Source: Rosa chinensis (taxonomy: Eukaryota > Streptophyta > Magnoliopsida > Rosales > Rosaceae). Taken from it: a stretch of DNA of 64,000 nt. A program made the position numbers and the translations under genes. The DNA lies in contig NC_037094.1 in assembly GCF_002994745.2 (NCBI RefSeq), forward strand, positions 26,947,001-27,011,000. Direction: 5' to 3'. The stretch's first letter is position 1. Every line of letters starts with the position of its first letter. Of this stretch, positions 23,911-35,581 are shown one piece after another. The notes beneath the pieces are model-generated. The model ran no database searches, was not told the DNA's origin, and was given only the letters and a program-made list of their open reading frames with translations.

Positions 23911-24387
23911 TGTTAATGTTAGAAACTGAAGGCTCTAATTAACATTTTAGAGAGAGAGAGAGACACAAGAAGTATAGTGGTTCGTCTCCCGCCTTAGTGG
24001 GAGACTACGTCCACTTGAAAGTTTAACTAGTGTGTTTGGGCCTTGTGGCCCAAAGGGATTACAAAGTGTATAATGGAGTGGATGTTTAAGTGGGAGGAGG
24101 GGTCCCTGTTATAGGTAAGAGAACTCCTCTCCTTTACATTTTCTTCTATGTGGGACTAAGAGTCCTTATGCTAGTGTAGAAAGCATGTTTTGGAGGTATG
24201 TTGGCAAGGCCGGGAAGGTGGCTTCCCGGTGAGGTATTAGCCGCTTCTAACTACCGTGGCGTAACTTGGACATTGGGCTACGGGATGCATGTTGCGGTTG
24301 GGTCCTACCATGACTTGTGGGCCCCCAAAGACGGTGTTACATATGCTTGGTGACATAGAAAATCCTCCATAATAGTGGAGATATGTA
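23911..24387 (+). repeat. LARD-like element, right LTR
   Basis: Matches the left LTR along its length with several substitutions and small insertions, for example an extra 'gggagactacg'-containing block near 24000 and 'ttttggaggtatg' near 24188. Confidence 0.7.
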
Positions 24388-24762
24388 TAGCTACATCAAT
24401 TCAAAACATTTATTGCCCCCCAATAAACTTTTCAATTGCCTGGAATGAGAACTAATCTCCCTAAAATTAGACAAATAAAACTTTGATTAAGGAAGAAAAC
24501 GAGGAGATTATATCAATTCAAAATATTTATCTCCCTTTAATAGACATTTCAGATTTTCAGTTGTCAGAACGGGAACTAATCGCTCTAAAATTAGACAAAT
24601 AAAAATTTGATTGAGAAAAAAAATAAGGAGATTACATCAATTCAATACATTTATTGCCTCAAATAGACCTCTATTGCCCCCACAATAGACCTCTAATAAA
24701 TCTTTATTGCCCCCCATATTGCCCTCTAATAGAACTTTTTTTTTGCTTTCTTCTTTCCTTTT

Positions 24763-25104
24763 GTGTCTTCTACCCCCATTTTATCAAAAAATAAAAATAA
24801 AATTGATTTGGGCACCCAGAAAATGCTCTGGGCACCCAAAATTGATTTGCATAATTGCTTTCCAGTACCAGAAGCATTCAATGCACCACCTACGGTGCCT
24901 TCTGATCAGTACCGCCTTAAATCTGTACATTACCGTTTCATCACCGGAACCCTATGCTCTTCCAATGGGCTCCACTTCAGCCATCTCTCTTTGCTCTCAT
25001 CCCAAGGTACCCTCTCTCTAACTGTTTTGCTTCAAGAATTGGAATTTGATTCCTCCTATTCGGTTTATCAGTTTGAATTAATTGAGGCAGAGATTCGACT
25101 TTGA
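24763..25104 (+). other. Possible captured gene fragment in the MULE-like element
   Basis: From about 24850 the frame reads like an exon (containing VPEAFNAPPTVPSDQYRLKS and then FITGTLCSSNG) and reaches AAG|GTACCC near 25005, a possible splice donor. I do not recognise the protein. MULEs are known to carry host gene pieces (Pack-MULEs), so capture is an inference; a chance open frame is the alternative. Confidence 0.3.
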
Positions 25105-25430
25105 AGCCTCCAAGACTGACTTGTTTGGCATTTCGGCGTTCGGCTTTTGTGTACCATCAGTCGTTCCACTAAGGAGGAGATGGTAGCGTACAATGCTAGC
25201 TGCGAAGAAAGCTTCGATCTCGTCCTCCGAGTCCCGAGCCTCCATGGTGCGGTAGTGTTAGCGTCATGCTGGGGGAGAGAGAGAGAGAGAGAGAGGCATG
25301 ATAGTAGTTAATTAATTAGATTGATGATAGAATAGTCATTTTACTTTAAATTGGGTAAGTGAGAATAAAAATTTGTTGCTTAGATAAGTAGGATAATTTT
25401 AGTTCGTTTTGATGCTTTGGTTCAAAAACG

Positions 25431-25866
25431 CAGAAAAATAACTTAGCAGATTAAGGCCTTCACATTAAGCATGAAGATCCTCTTGGGCTACGTTATGCAG
25501 TCATGGGCCGAATAAAAATATTAGGATCAACATAGTTGGACTTCAGGACCAAAAAAAATAAAATAATTGAAAATGCATAAAAATTTACAACAGTCTATAA
25601 TCGGGTGATGTTTTTGCTTGTGTATTATTGTGAGAGCACGGACCTGCTTTATATTAGATGCCAAGATACATTTTCACCGTTAATCTAAATCCTCTTGCAA
25701 TAGAGATCTACTTGAATACAACACAAATGCTTATTTTTCATGTCTAATAAGTTTTATATAAGTCACTAGTTAAATATATGTTTTTGTAATTTACAGACGC
25801 ATCTAATTTTACAAGCAATACAATTTAGGGCCAAAGACATGTAAAGACCAATTTTAATAACTTTAT
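25431..25866. other. Intergenic, no recognised feature
   Basis: AT-rich DNA between the MULE-like element and the TSD of the copia element. Confidence 0.5.
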
Positions 25867-26100
25867 TGTTTAAGGAAAACTGAATTGGGAGAGAATTGAG
25901 TGGTACTTTCATTGATAATAGGGGCTTCTTTATATAGAGGATTACAAACATAGAGATAGAGTTGTACATGGCAACATAATCGTACATTGATTGAATATCT
26001 CCTAAGATTCTCCGAGAATATCTCTAATATAAACCCTATTTCAACTGGAGTAAGTAACCTCGAGTTTGGGCCAGACACATATTCTGGATTTACTTGAACA
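25867..26100 (-). repeat. Copia 3' LTR
   Basis: Left LTR on the window, downstream in the element's own direction; the purine tract lies next to it at 26101-26108. Confidence 0.92.
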
Positions 26101-26399
26101 CTCCCCCTTGTGTCTACCAAACGTGGTGCTCCTCTTGTTGCCTCATTAAAAACCTTACCGAGTAACAAAAACCTTGTGGGAAAAAAATAACCTTGGTCGA
26201 AGGGGAAAAAGAGCACAACACACCCTTCACGTTTCGAGACCATACATGTAGACATCTCCCCCTGATGACAATGGTCATGGGAGTTTGGATAACTTCAGCA
26301 AAAGATGCTACCAACATGTTTCTCGAAAGTGGAATTTAGGCAATGACTTAGTGAGCAAGTCTGCCACACTGTCCTCAGATCGAACCTAGTTCACTTTGA

Positions 26400-29300
26400 T
26401 CTCGAGGAGAGTCTGTTATTACTGATTATGCTTGGTGTTGTCGCTTTTGATGTAACATTTGCTTCTTTATTCAAAATAAGCAGCATTATCTTAAATGCTC
26501 GTAGGCTCATCTGTGGTAGACTTCAAACCACAATTGTTCGAACATGCGTAATTATGGATCCAATCCATATACATTCACGAACCACTTTGTGAAGAGCAAT
26601 AATCTCTGCATTGTTCGAAGATATAGCGACTAGGGTCTATTTCTGTAGACCTCCAAGATATCATGGTCTTTACCCATGGTGAACACTTCGCCATTTTGGG
26701 AATGACCTTTGTGTGGGTCAGAGAGATACCCAATATCAGCAAAACCTTCCAAAACACATGTCGTTTTGGGATGAGGATAATGGACGTAGGCCAGTGTTGG
26801 CAGCGTTTCTGGTGTGTGATGGGTCTGAATCCATTATCTCTCTATAGGGATAAAACATGCCCATATCAGTCGTACATAGTATCGAAAGATATATTTTACA
26901 CCAATCCAATGGCGTCGCGTTGGCGCAGAGCTATACCTCAGCTAACAAGTTCATGACAAATGAGATGTCCGGTCTTGTGCATTGAGCTAAGTACAATAAT
27001 GCGCCTATTGTACTTAACTAGGGCATTTCTGCTCCTAGTGCATCTTCGTCATCATCCTTCGAACGAAAAGGATCCTTTTCAGGATCAAGACTAAGGACGA
27101 TCATGGGGGTGCTTGAAGGCTTGACTTTGTCAAAAATGCCTAAGCATCTATCAACACGATGCTCAAGTTCCAAACCGAGACATAATTGTGTTCTCCCATA
27201 ATCCTTCATCTCAAGATCTGATTTCAAGTGTTCAGTGGTTTCCCTTAACTTTTTAAGGGCTTCTAATGAAGATCATGTCCAACATGCAACGCGATAGAAT
27301 CTGAAACTTGTTATGGAAAGGCGCAGGCATATCCCTTCCTAATCAAGTAGTCACTTTAGTGAGCGTTTCAACCTTATTGCAAATGCGCTCCGAGGTCTAG
27401 AGCCACTTGACTTGGGTAAATGAAGTCCATCATGAATCTTCATGTATATTTCGTATCTAGATCCCCATAAAGATAAGTGTTGACCACATTTGTAAGTTGC
27501 ATGATCAATTATTCAGAAACTACCAAATTGATAGGGTGGTGGAGTGCAATGACATCCACTACGAGAGAATTTGTCTCATCATAGTTGATTCCAGGACGTT
27601 TTGTGAGAAGCCTTGAGCCTTAAGGTGAGATTGCCATCTCTTTTTCTCATCACGCTTTCTAACGAAGACCCATTAGTCAACAGGTTTTATGTTAGGAGGT
27701 GTTGGCATCACTGGCTCGAAAACCTTCCTCTTCGTTAGAGAATCCAACTTAACCTGGATCGCATCTTTCCATTTAGGCCAAATCTCTCTACGTTGGCATT
27801 CATTCATCAACGGACCGTGGTTCAATATCATCTGACTCAACAAACTCATGTGCAACTACATCATCAATTATGATGGAGTTCCTATCCCACGTCTCATGTA
27901 CACTAGTGTAAGTTTCATAGAGCTCTATATTCTCAGGAATAGGTTCTGACATTGAGACGTCCCCCAAAGATAACCATAACTCGGAAGATTCTCATGAGAC
28001 GGATTTTGAGTGTCGATGATCAAAGGATTGAAATGTGCCAACGTATCCTTCGAACCCACGGGGCTCCCACGCATCCTAGCTGGGGCCATGGCCTATAACG
28101 CCAGAGTGCCACTCTCTTTGGCGTTGGTGCCATGCCTACCTTCGTGTAGGGTGGCGCTACGTCCTCTCATAGGGACGTCCTTCCTTGCAGGCATGTTTGC
28201 AGCATATTTGTATGATCTCGTCACTGTAACGGGGATCGAGATGAGACATAGTGGGGACAGACTACGATAATTCCTATCGTTCCTGTTGAACATCCATGTT
28301 CTTATCTCCCCCCTGACGACGGGAAGACTATCTCATCAAAGTGACATCCGCAAATCTAGCAGTAAGGAGATCGCCTAGAAAGGGCATTTAAATGGCGGAT
28401 GATTGTTGGATCTCAAATCCAACATAGTTGCCCATTCGTCTGTAAGGACCTATCATAGAGTGCTTTAGCGGCGCAATTGGTACATAAAGGCACACTCAAA
28501 TATGCATAAGTACGATACTTGTACCCAGTCACTAGCTGTAACGTAGAGGTAGGTTGAGTGGCGGTGGGTCATAGACGAATTAGCATAGCTGCTTGTCATA
28601 TTGCATCACCCCAAGCGGATATGAGGAGATTGGCGCGCATTACCAATATTCGGACTACCATCGTAGTCGTTTCTGCGAGACCGTTTGGGTGTGTTCATGG
28701 GAATATGATGTCCAACATCAGTCCCAATATAATAACCATCGAAAGCCTTCGATGTAAACTTTCTAGCATCGTCAAGTCCAATTGACAGAATTAGGATGAT
28801 CCGAGGAGTGAGCCCGTTGTCATATGATATTTGCTAGGAGTGTAGCATAAGCAGCATTTACAAATGGACAATGGCACAACACGTGACCAACGTGTTTGTG
28901 TGTCAACCAACATCATGAGATATTTAAATGTCCGCAAGTTGGTTGAATTAGTCCATAGAATCCCCATGGATTCTATGTAAGAACATAATGATTATTTTCA
29001 TATCCTTTGCATAGGAAGGTCTTAGTCCTAATTTTCCTAAGGAATGGGCTTTGTAAAACGAGCGAGAGGCTTGAGAAGCAACCAATGAGAATTTTAGTTG
29101 GGCCTGAGCGTCTGAAACGCTATTTGAAACAAGTTGGGGATTGCAGCATCACCTAGGGCGCCATCACCATGATGGATGCCATCCATGGCGGAGGTGGTCC
29201 CTAAGCAGCTCGTCGGTCACACTTAGTCCAGAAATCAACTTTTGATTCATGCTTCGTTTCTCTCGAAAGAAATGATGTCCATGTGAAGTCTTTAGAAGAT

Positions 29301-29500
29301 GGATCATCATATCATGACTAGGATAATCTATCATGTCGTGACAAAGCCAATATGTGTCTAAATCCAAGAGATCTTCTCTCATAACTTTATTGGATTTTAT
29401 AGCTCGAATAGTGACATAGAGTCCACTAGAGAGACACATAAACTTCTCTAAGATGCGCCTTTGTTCGCAATCATTAGAGGTATTGCAAAGGAACTCATTT
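26400..29500 (-). pseudogene. pol: Copia pol remnant (integrase, RT, RNase H)
   Basis: Recognisable pieces in minus-strand order are: gag-pre-integrase (29164-29439; LSSGLYVT-like start, then LDTYWLCHD and a KTSHGH block), degraded integrase (about 28000-29160), RT start (27673-27855; WPKWKDAIQVKLDSL then TKRKVFEPV), RT end (27018-27227; DLEMKDYGRTQLCLGLEL) and RNase H (26575-26757; CSPWVKTMISWRST, as in the family's FTMGxTAISWRST). Each piece is in a separate short frame, so pol is dead. Confidence 0.85.
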
Positions 29501-30077
29501 CCATTCTCTTCATGCGTTTTCGCATGGAATCTGTTGGCTATTCATAGGTGCGATTCGCTATAGAAGCGTAGAGAGTTTCTGTGACAGTAATCAAGGTGCC
29601 ATTTGGCAAGTGAAACTTGGGCTATTCCTTGTCCTTCAATTAATACTGATGACCTAGCCATCGTAGTCACAAAAGTCATATGCTCAGAATCAAAATGGAG
29701 TCATAAAGAACTCGAAATTTTATTCATAAGCCAACAGAGTTACATCATTGTCTCTTTGACCAAAGAAAAACTAATCCAAAATGCTAGCTAATGCAAAACA
29801 ATGGTAGTCGTCTAACTTCTTTCGATAATTCCAAAATAAATGTGACCAGGTGAGTAGAGAGATGTCGGTGGAGCAAGGCTTGCTTAAGTACCACTAATCT
29901 CAGAACCTTCCTAGACATCCCACTTATTTTTGGTGAGCCTACTTTGAAGAAAGACTTAAACCATTGGCATTTACTACAAAGTATATGGCAATTGCCTATT
30001 ACATCTCTTGGAAAAATAAAGACTTAAACATAATTGGAGATCTATTGATCCCAGCCAGATTTGTAGTCTTCAACCCT

Positions 30078-31136
30078 TCACTTTAGATCATCTTCTTGAT
30101 CTTCTTGTTCCATATAGTGAGCTTCTCTTGCTTCACAATATGCTTTGTAGGCGGTGACGATTTCTTCACGAGCTCTATAAATGTGTACCCAATGATCAGA
30201 CACTCCACATCGAGAACATACATCTCTTTGCTCAAACTCCATTGATTAAGGCGCTTTGACAGCATCATTTAGATGGCTTTTAGTGTTGGTGGCGCCACCA
30301 ACATGGCCAGAGGCGTTGCCTCCATCTCTCGTTCCACGTTGACCTCTTCGGTTCCGTGTTCGCCTATATTGGCAGTTACCTTCCCAAGTAGAGCGATTAT
30401 ATGGACCAGAACGTCTAAATGTATTCCTAAGATTAGGGTTTCGCTCTTGGCGCCCTCTCTTTGGGGCGCGACTATAATTGGATTCTGGAATATACTCTAT
30501 TTCCACGGATCTTGAATTATAGTTCTTCATAAGTATGTTGTCATGCTTTTCAGCGACATTCATAGCTTCAATGATCTCATGAAACCTTGTGATCCACCCT
30601 GCAGCAACATCGATTCGATAGTTCTTAGCAACCATCAATGTAGAGACGGGGAAGGTAGAGAGAGTCTTCTCAATCAACATCGCATCTGTGATCTCTTTAC
30701 CACAGAATTCCATTAAGGATTTAATGCGAAATGCTTCAGAGTTGTAGTCAAGAACTGATTTGAAATTACAGAAGCGGAGACTATACCATCTCACTTTTAG
30801 GTCAGGAAGCAGGGAGTTACGGACGTTGCCAAATTTTTCTTCAAGTGAGACCCGCAGCCTTCTAGGGTCTTCTTCATTCATACACTCGTACTGGAGCGAA
30901 TGATCCATATGACGAGTCATGAAGATGATGGCTTTCGCCTTATTTGCCTGTAAGGCTGCTCTATTTGCTTCCAAAGCTTGAGCTTGCTCAACAGTTAGCA
31001 CATCCTGGCTAGGCTCGAGAATCGTATCCAGGATTCTATTGGCCTTGAGATGCTGGCGGACATCACGAACCCACCTGTGATATCCAGAGCCAGTTGTTCC
31101 CAATGGAGCAAAATCCAATTTGTTCAGGTTACTCAT
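30078..31136 (-). pseudogene. gag: Copia gag, one premature stop
   Basis: From the ATG (MSNLNKLDFAPLG) 296 residues are open with the copia Gag (UBN2-like) pattern: YHRWV near the N-terminus, LEEKFGN and a WYSLRF block in the middle, and an Arg-rich C-terminal part. A TAA at 30246-30248 then stops the frame. Beyond it the same frame runs on to a TGA at 30078-30080 and includes a zinc knuckle CSRCGVSDHWVHIY in which the last Cys of CX2CX4HX4C is Tyr. Both changes should disable RNA packaging. The longer frame upstream of this ATG lacks family support. Confidence 0.82.
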
Positions 31137-32151
31137 CCTGAAAGAGAACAAGAAATTAGGGTTAGTATCGGAGCGAAAAAGGCTACCACGAAAACAATAA
31201 AAATTTCTGAGCGTAATCGCTTCCAAGAAATTAGGAATTTTCGAGTATAGTCGCTTCCAAGAAATTCGATTCCAAGAGGGATTGGATTAGATCGAAACAA
31301 TGACGTAAGTGGTCGATCATAAATTCTCTACAAACTCTAAGTTTGGAGATCTCAACAAGCTCCAAGCTTGGAGTGAGCACGAACACCCACAGTTCGGCTT
31401 AATTAGGTCTCCTCTATGATGAAGAAGGGGGAGGGGGGAGGGGTAGAAGAAGGGATGTTGCAAGTCCCCGAAAAAGAAGAAAAATTGAATTAAAAAACTC
31501 TAAAAAAAGGGGAACGTTTAGTAAAAAATACCTCGAAATGGGTCGCCGGAAAATTTGACAGGAAAAAGTGGTCGGAAAAAGTTGTCGGAAAATGGTCAGA
31601 AAAATCGTTGACCGGCGTTGACCGGGTGTTGACCGGAGGGCTGACATGGCAGGGGGTCCTGTTGCTGATGTGGCGCAGGTCCTAGGGCTGATGTCGGCGG
31701 GCTTCTGGGCTTGGGTTAGTGGGATTTTGGGTTGGGCCTTCCTTTCTTCTCTTTTTCTTCTTCTTTTCTTCTTTTCTTCTTCTTTCTTTTCTACCGGTTC
31801 AAGGTGCAGCTGCTCAGGTGGCCGGTTCAAGTCTTTTTAGGCCGGTTCTTGAACTTTTTCTTCCGGTTCCTAAAACTTCAAATCAACGGGCTTCTACTAC
31901 CAAAATTTGGTGGAAATTGGAGGTCCGGAAGAGGGTGATCCGGTGGAATATTTGCTGTGAGTTGTATGGAGCTTCCGGTGGCCGGTTCGGTAGGTTTCCG
32001 ACCGGTTTTTGGGGTGCCGCCTCCAGTTCTGGACTCCTGGAATCGAGTTCTTCAAGGTGTGAGGTGGAGGCAGAAAAGGTTTCAAGGTTTTTAGTTTCTT
32101 GAATCAGGGTTTGACTATTTGTTTCAGGGTTAGGGCTTCGTGCTGATAACC
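31137..32151 (-). other. Copia 5' untranslated region
   Basis: Lies between the 5' LTR and the gag ATG. It is about 1 kb with purine/pyrimidine-rich tracts and several low-complexity open frames that I do not regard as genes. Confidence 0.6.
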
Positions 32152-32385
32152 TGTTTAAGGAAAATTGAATTGGGAGAGAATTGAGTCGTACTTTCATTGA
32201 TAATAGGAGCCTCTTTATATAGAGGATTACAAGCATAGAGATAGAGTTGTACATGGAAACATAATCGTACATTGATTGAATATCTCCTAAGATTCTCCGA
32301 GAATATCTCTAATATAAACTCTATTTCAACTAGTGTAAGTAACCTCGAGTTTGGGCCAAACACATATTCTGGATTTACTTGAACA
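32152..32385 (-). repeat. Copia 5' LTR
   Basis: Right LTR on the window, upstream of gag in the element's direction. Confidence 0.92.
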
Positions 32386-32398
32386 TTTATTTATTTAA

Positions 32399-32510
32399 AA
32401 AAAAAAAAATCCTTAGAACACCCCACCCTATATATGTCTGTGAGAATCGAACCATGACCTTTACAATATTGGAATTATAACTTACCAACATGTCATAACT
32501 CATCGACTCG
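32399..32510 (-). mobile_element. SINE-like insert next to the copia LTR
   Basis: On the minus strand a tRNA-like B-box GGTTCGATTC sits inside a 112-bp insert that ends in a T-run. Direct repeat TTTATTTAA flanks it (32390-32398 and 32511-32519). The T-tail and the overlap with the copia TSD make this less sure than the other SINEs. Confidence 0.5.
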
Positions 32511-32519
32511 TTTATTTAA

Positions 32520-33299
32520 TTTTTTTTCTCTCAAATTAAATGAATGATGACGTAAAACCACCAAAGGTTAGTTATTTTGGTGGTTTTTATTATTTTTTAT
32601 TATTTTGGGGGGTACTAGTTGGACCTCCAAATTTGATATCTGGATTTTTCCTACTTATTAAACCTCCAATTCAGTTTTTTGAATACTTAAAAAGTTAAGT
32701 ACACCTCCTTAATTTTACCAAAACATCCTTGAACAATTAAATCTATATTTTCAACAATTTGTTGTTTTTTTTTTTCTTTTCTTTTCTTAATCTCTATCAA
32801 TTCAACCACTAAAAATTTTGTGAGGGGAGCTGCCTACATATTTTGTGTGCTTTCAGTGACGGAACCAGAAAGTGATTCTTGGAGGGGCTGAACAAGTAGG
32901 CAGTTAGAAATATTTTTATTTTAAACCGGATCGTAGTATTTTTTTTTTGGCAATATTGATGGGTGGTGGAAAAGACTTTGGTTTTCAAATGAATTAGTAG
33001 TAGCTACACCAAAATATTCAATAAATTTACTTGTTTAAGAAAAATCCAAATCAGATTATTTAAAATTTAATTTTGTATTAATGATAAGGCCATATATAGA
33101 AATTAATTATTTTAGGTAAATTATCAACTTATATAAGTAATATAAGGAAATTCTAAAAAAAGTTTGATTGTTAATGTCCAAAATAAAATTGAATGTTATA
33201 TTAATAAGGGTGGTAAGAAAAATATTTTTTTTTTCCTCTCTTTATCCTTATTTGTCTTTTCATATGAGTTGAATGTTAATTTTTTTTTCTCTCATAAAG
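32520..33299. other. Intergenic with a possible hAT end
   Basis: 'cagtgacggaaccag' near 32856 followed by a 'ggaggggctgaac' block resembles the end of hAT elements such as the one at 5591, but no partner end or TSD was found. Confidence 0.35.
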
Positions 33300-33833
33300 C
33301 CACCAAAATATAAAAAAATATCCTGATAAAAAAAAAATCAATATTTATAAAAATACTATCGCACTTTTAATTTTCATTATTTATGAAAATGTCACTGCGC
33401 CGAAACAACTACTGTTATAAATTGAAAATCTAGCGACAACAAACCAAAAAATTAATTCTGATGAACAAAAAAACTATTGTCGGATAACCAAAAAGTTACA
33501 ATACAAATCGAAAAGCTACTATTAATTTTTTAAAAAGTTGTTATTCGTCAAAAAAGTCACTACCATATTTCGAAAGCTATTATCAATTAACACTACCTTC
33601 TTTCTAAAAACTACTGTCTACTGACTTATAGTAATTTTTTTGAAGAATGACGGTATATTTTCGGTTCATTAATAGTAACTTTTTGATTCACTGAAAATAA
33701 TTTATTCATTCATTGCTAATAGCTTTTCAATCAATAACCATACTTGTTTAGATGCAGTGACTTTCATAAATAATGCAAAATAAAAATATGGTGATATTTT
33801 TGTAAATATTGATCCTTTTTATATTTTGGGGTG
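33300..33833. mobile_element. MITE with about 100-bp inverted ends
   Basis: The left end (CCACCAAAATATAAAA..., about 33300-33398) matches the complement of the right end (about 33745-33833), including 'aatatttataaaaatac', 'attatttatgaaa' and 'tcactgc'. The middle has repeated short words (ctactgt/ctattatc). No TSD was resolved. Confidence 0.68.
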
Positions 33834-35091
33834 GAGAATGGTATCTGCAGTCTTACTTTACTTAACAGTTTGTAATTGATTACTTGCCTTTAGCTCAAGT
33901 TTGTTACCAACTTCACCAAATTTTTTCTCTAGTATGATTAGTTCCCAGATCAGTTTGACCAATTTGAGTCCCTCTCAGTCTGAAAGGGGAAAATTAAGCA
34001 ATCGATTAAACAAATGTAATATCAGTTTTCAACCATGTCGACGGTAGGATGCATGATTACATGAAAGCTAATGGTACGCGTTGTTGTGGCAACAAGGTGT
34101 GATAATAATTCTAACACACAGTTCTTGTTGATAGTGAAATATGACAAACTTTTGTCAATCTAAAATTAAATAAAAGAAATCGATGTTTCCAATCACACCG
34201 ACTTTTTCAATCTACTAAGGTTAAGTGACTTTTTCATTGTTTACCCAAAAACTAAGCAATATCTTGACTTTGTTGGTGAAGATATCTTAGACTTTTTCAA
34301 TGTGATTTATGAATGAAAACTTATGTCCTCAATTTCCTTGATGAGGAAAAGAAGTTAATTTGGACAGGACATGTTAAGGCCGCTTTATACGTGCTTTTCT
34401 CCCTCACTCAGGATGAATTGTTCTTCATGTAATTAAGTTAGCTGTTCATTCCTTCTTATACACTATTTTTCCTTTCAAAATGAAGATAAATCCGTTATCA
34501 ATTCCATTGCTCAAGAAGTTTTGATCACACGAATTAAACATTAAGTTTAAGAGACTTTGATTGTAGATGCATGCATGTTTTCGCACAATTTTGTAAGCTG
34601 TAAATTATGTGCGGGTAAAAGGGTATTTTTCTTATAGTGATACCTCGGTTCTGGAATGCATATTGTACCAACATATGTGCCACGCTATTGCATTGGCATG
34701 GTTAGAAGACAACTATTTGAATTTCTTGGAGAAAAGCAAATGATAAATCTGAAAATTCAGGGAAACTAGTGATACTTGGCCCGAGCTGTTAATTGGTTAT
34801 GTAACCTTGACCCATTACCCTTTACAATCCTAATTAAAATGGAGCGGGTAGTGATATATGGTGAGGAAGATTAGAAAAAAAAAATATGGAAAAGAAGAAG
34901 GTTCAACATATAGTTAAAAGATTGAGAGGTTATAATAATTAATAATGTGTCATGTATAAATATATCTTCATGTCAATTATTTTCTTTACAGCAAGAACTA
35001 CAGCTATGGCCGATGGGCTCTCATATCAGTGAGCAGGGTACCTCAGTTTCATGTGGCTACCTCTGGTCTCTGTCTCTTCCTCTATCTCTCT
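33834..35091. other. Intergenic, downstream of the SAUR gene
   Basis: AT-rich; I see no transposon ends or gene. The part nearest 35091 should hold the SAUR 3' UTR. Confidence 0.5.
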
Positions 35092-35481
35092 CTAATAATC
35101 TTGAGCATAGAAGTCAATAATCTCTTTGAGATTGAGCTTAAACAAAGAAGAGCAATCATTATACAACAACCATAACATATGCTCAAACAGAATAGCATCG
35201 ACATCCACAAAAACCACCCTCTCCTTGCCATAGACCACAGGTCGACGATCACGAAAGTTCACCCTCTCCTTGTTCTTGTTCATCGTCTCGATCAAAACCC
35301 GAAAAGGGCTCTCTTCCAGCACAAAAGGGTCGACCAGGAACTCCCTCTTCTCCTTCCCGACCACCACCGTCACCGGACTCTCCATCTCGCCAAACCCATC
35401 TTCGGTTAATGGCCGGTAGCCTAGCCGTGACCCCATGCACCTCTTTCTGAACATGGAAATCGGCAGGGCCAAGCAGGCCAT
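35092..35481 (-). CDS. SAUR-like auxin-responsive protein
   Basis: The single exon encodes 129 residues from the first ATG (MACLALPISMFRKRC); ten upstream codons are open but start with TTG. The SAUR domain spans about 36-128: SPVTVVVGKEKREFLVDPFV (35-54), ESPFRVLIETM (57-67), then FVDVDAILFEHMLWLLYNDC (91-110) and the end IIDFYAQDY. SAUR proteins are short, intronless, auxin-inducible regulators; many inhibit PP2C.D phosphatases and so promote plasma-membrane proton pumping and cell expansion. Here the usual GHFVVYVG-type core is replaced by VTVVVGKEKREFLV, marking a divergent subgroup. A stretch NKNKERVNFRDRRPVVYGKE (69-88) is an insert-like loop relative to short SAURs. No lesions are seen. 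Confidence 0.9.
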   Translation of the reverse strand: MACLALPISMFRKRCMGSRLGYRPLTEDGFGEMESPVTVVVGKEKREFLVDPFVLEESPFRVLIETMNKNKERVNFRDRRPVVYGKERVVFVDVDAILFEHMLWLLYNDCSSLFKLNLKEIIDFYAQDY

Positions 35482-35560
35482 TGAAATGACAAAAATGAAA
35501 TAATGGTGCAAAAAAGCAAAGGAAGTATGAGATGATCAGAGTATATGTGTTGTAGGTATA

Positions 35561-35575
35561 GATATATATATATAG
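35561..35575 (-). promoter_or_regulatory. TATA-box candidate of the SAUR gene
   Basis: A TATATATATATA run on the minus strand about 80-95 bases before the ATG, at a suitable distance for a short leader. No TGTCTC auxin-response element was confirmed in the nearby sequence. Confidence 0.5.
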
Positions 35576-35581
35576 CGGCAA

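Larger units (their letters stand above)
18402..24387 (+). mobile_element. Large coding-free LTR element (LARD-like)
   Basis: Two LTRs of about 450-477 bp (18402-18852 and 23911-24387) share TTAATGTTAGAAAC at the start, 'tggttcgtctcccgc', 'ccttatgctagtgtagaaag' and 'ataatagtgga' near the end. Before the right LTR is CCCACAGACGGCGCCAA, a sequence commonly seen next to the 3' LTR in plant LTR elements. The interior of about 5 kb has no gag or pol that I can find, only tandem arrays and repetitive words. Either a large retrotransposon derivative or an element whose coding part is unrecognisable. The end bases and TSD could not be settled. Confidence 0.72.
17852..25430. mobile_element. MULE-like element split by an LTR element
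   Basis: The outer parts (17852-18401 and 24388 to about 25430) belong to the family of the intact copy at 61544-62766. Shared features are a terminal block with TTACCCAATT-like sequence, 'taatacccaatta', (GA)n, a GC-rich ccgg-rich segment, many 'attgccccc(c)aataaa' words, 'gggcacccag...tctgggcaccca', and an inward-facing right end with 'cacttacccaattt'. The outermost bases are diverged, so the right end is approximate and no TSD was found. (GA)n at about 18034-18073 and 25266-25295 are part of it. Confidence 0.6.
25867..32385 (-). mobile_element. Full-length, decayed Ty1-copia retrotransposon
   Basis: Two 234-bp LTRs (25867-26100 and 32152-32385), TGTTTAAGG...TTGAACA read on the plus strand, are flanked by a perfect 5-bp TSD TTTAT (25862-25866 and 32386-32390). 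Coding order on the minus strand is gag, gag-pre-integrase, integrase, RT, RNase H, which is copia order. After the 5' LTR the minus strand reads GGTTATCAGCACG, a primer-binding-site candidate; before the 3' LTR is the purine tract AGGGGGAG. I count about 10 differences between the LTRs. pol is broken by many stops and frameshifts. Confidence 0.93.

Noticed and set aside
31414..32102. Frames rich in Lys/Glu, Phe/Ser or Pro in the copia leader
   Set aside because: Low-complexity readings of poly-purine and poly-pyrimidine tracts in the untranslated region of the copia element.
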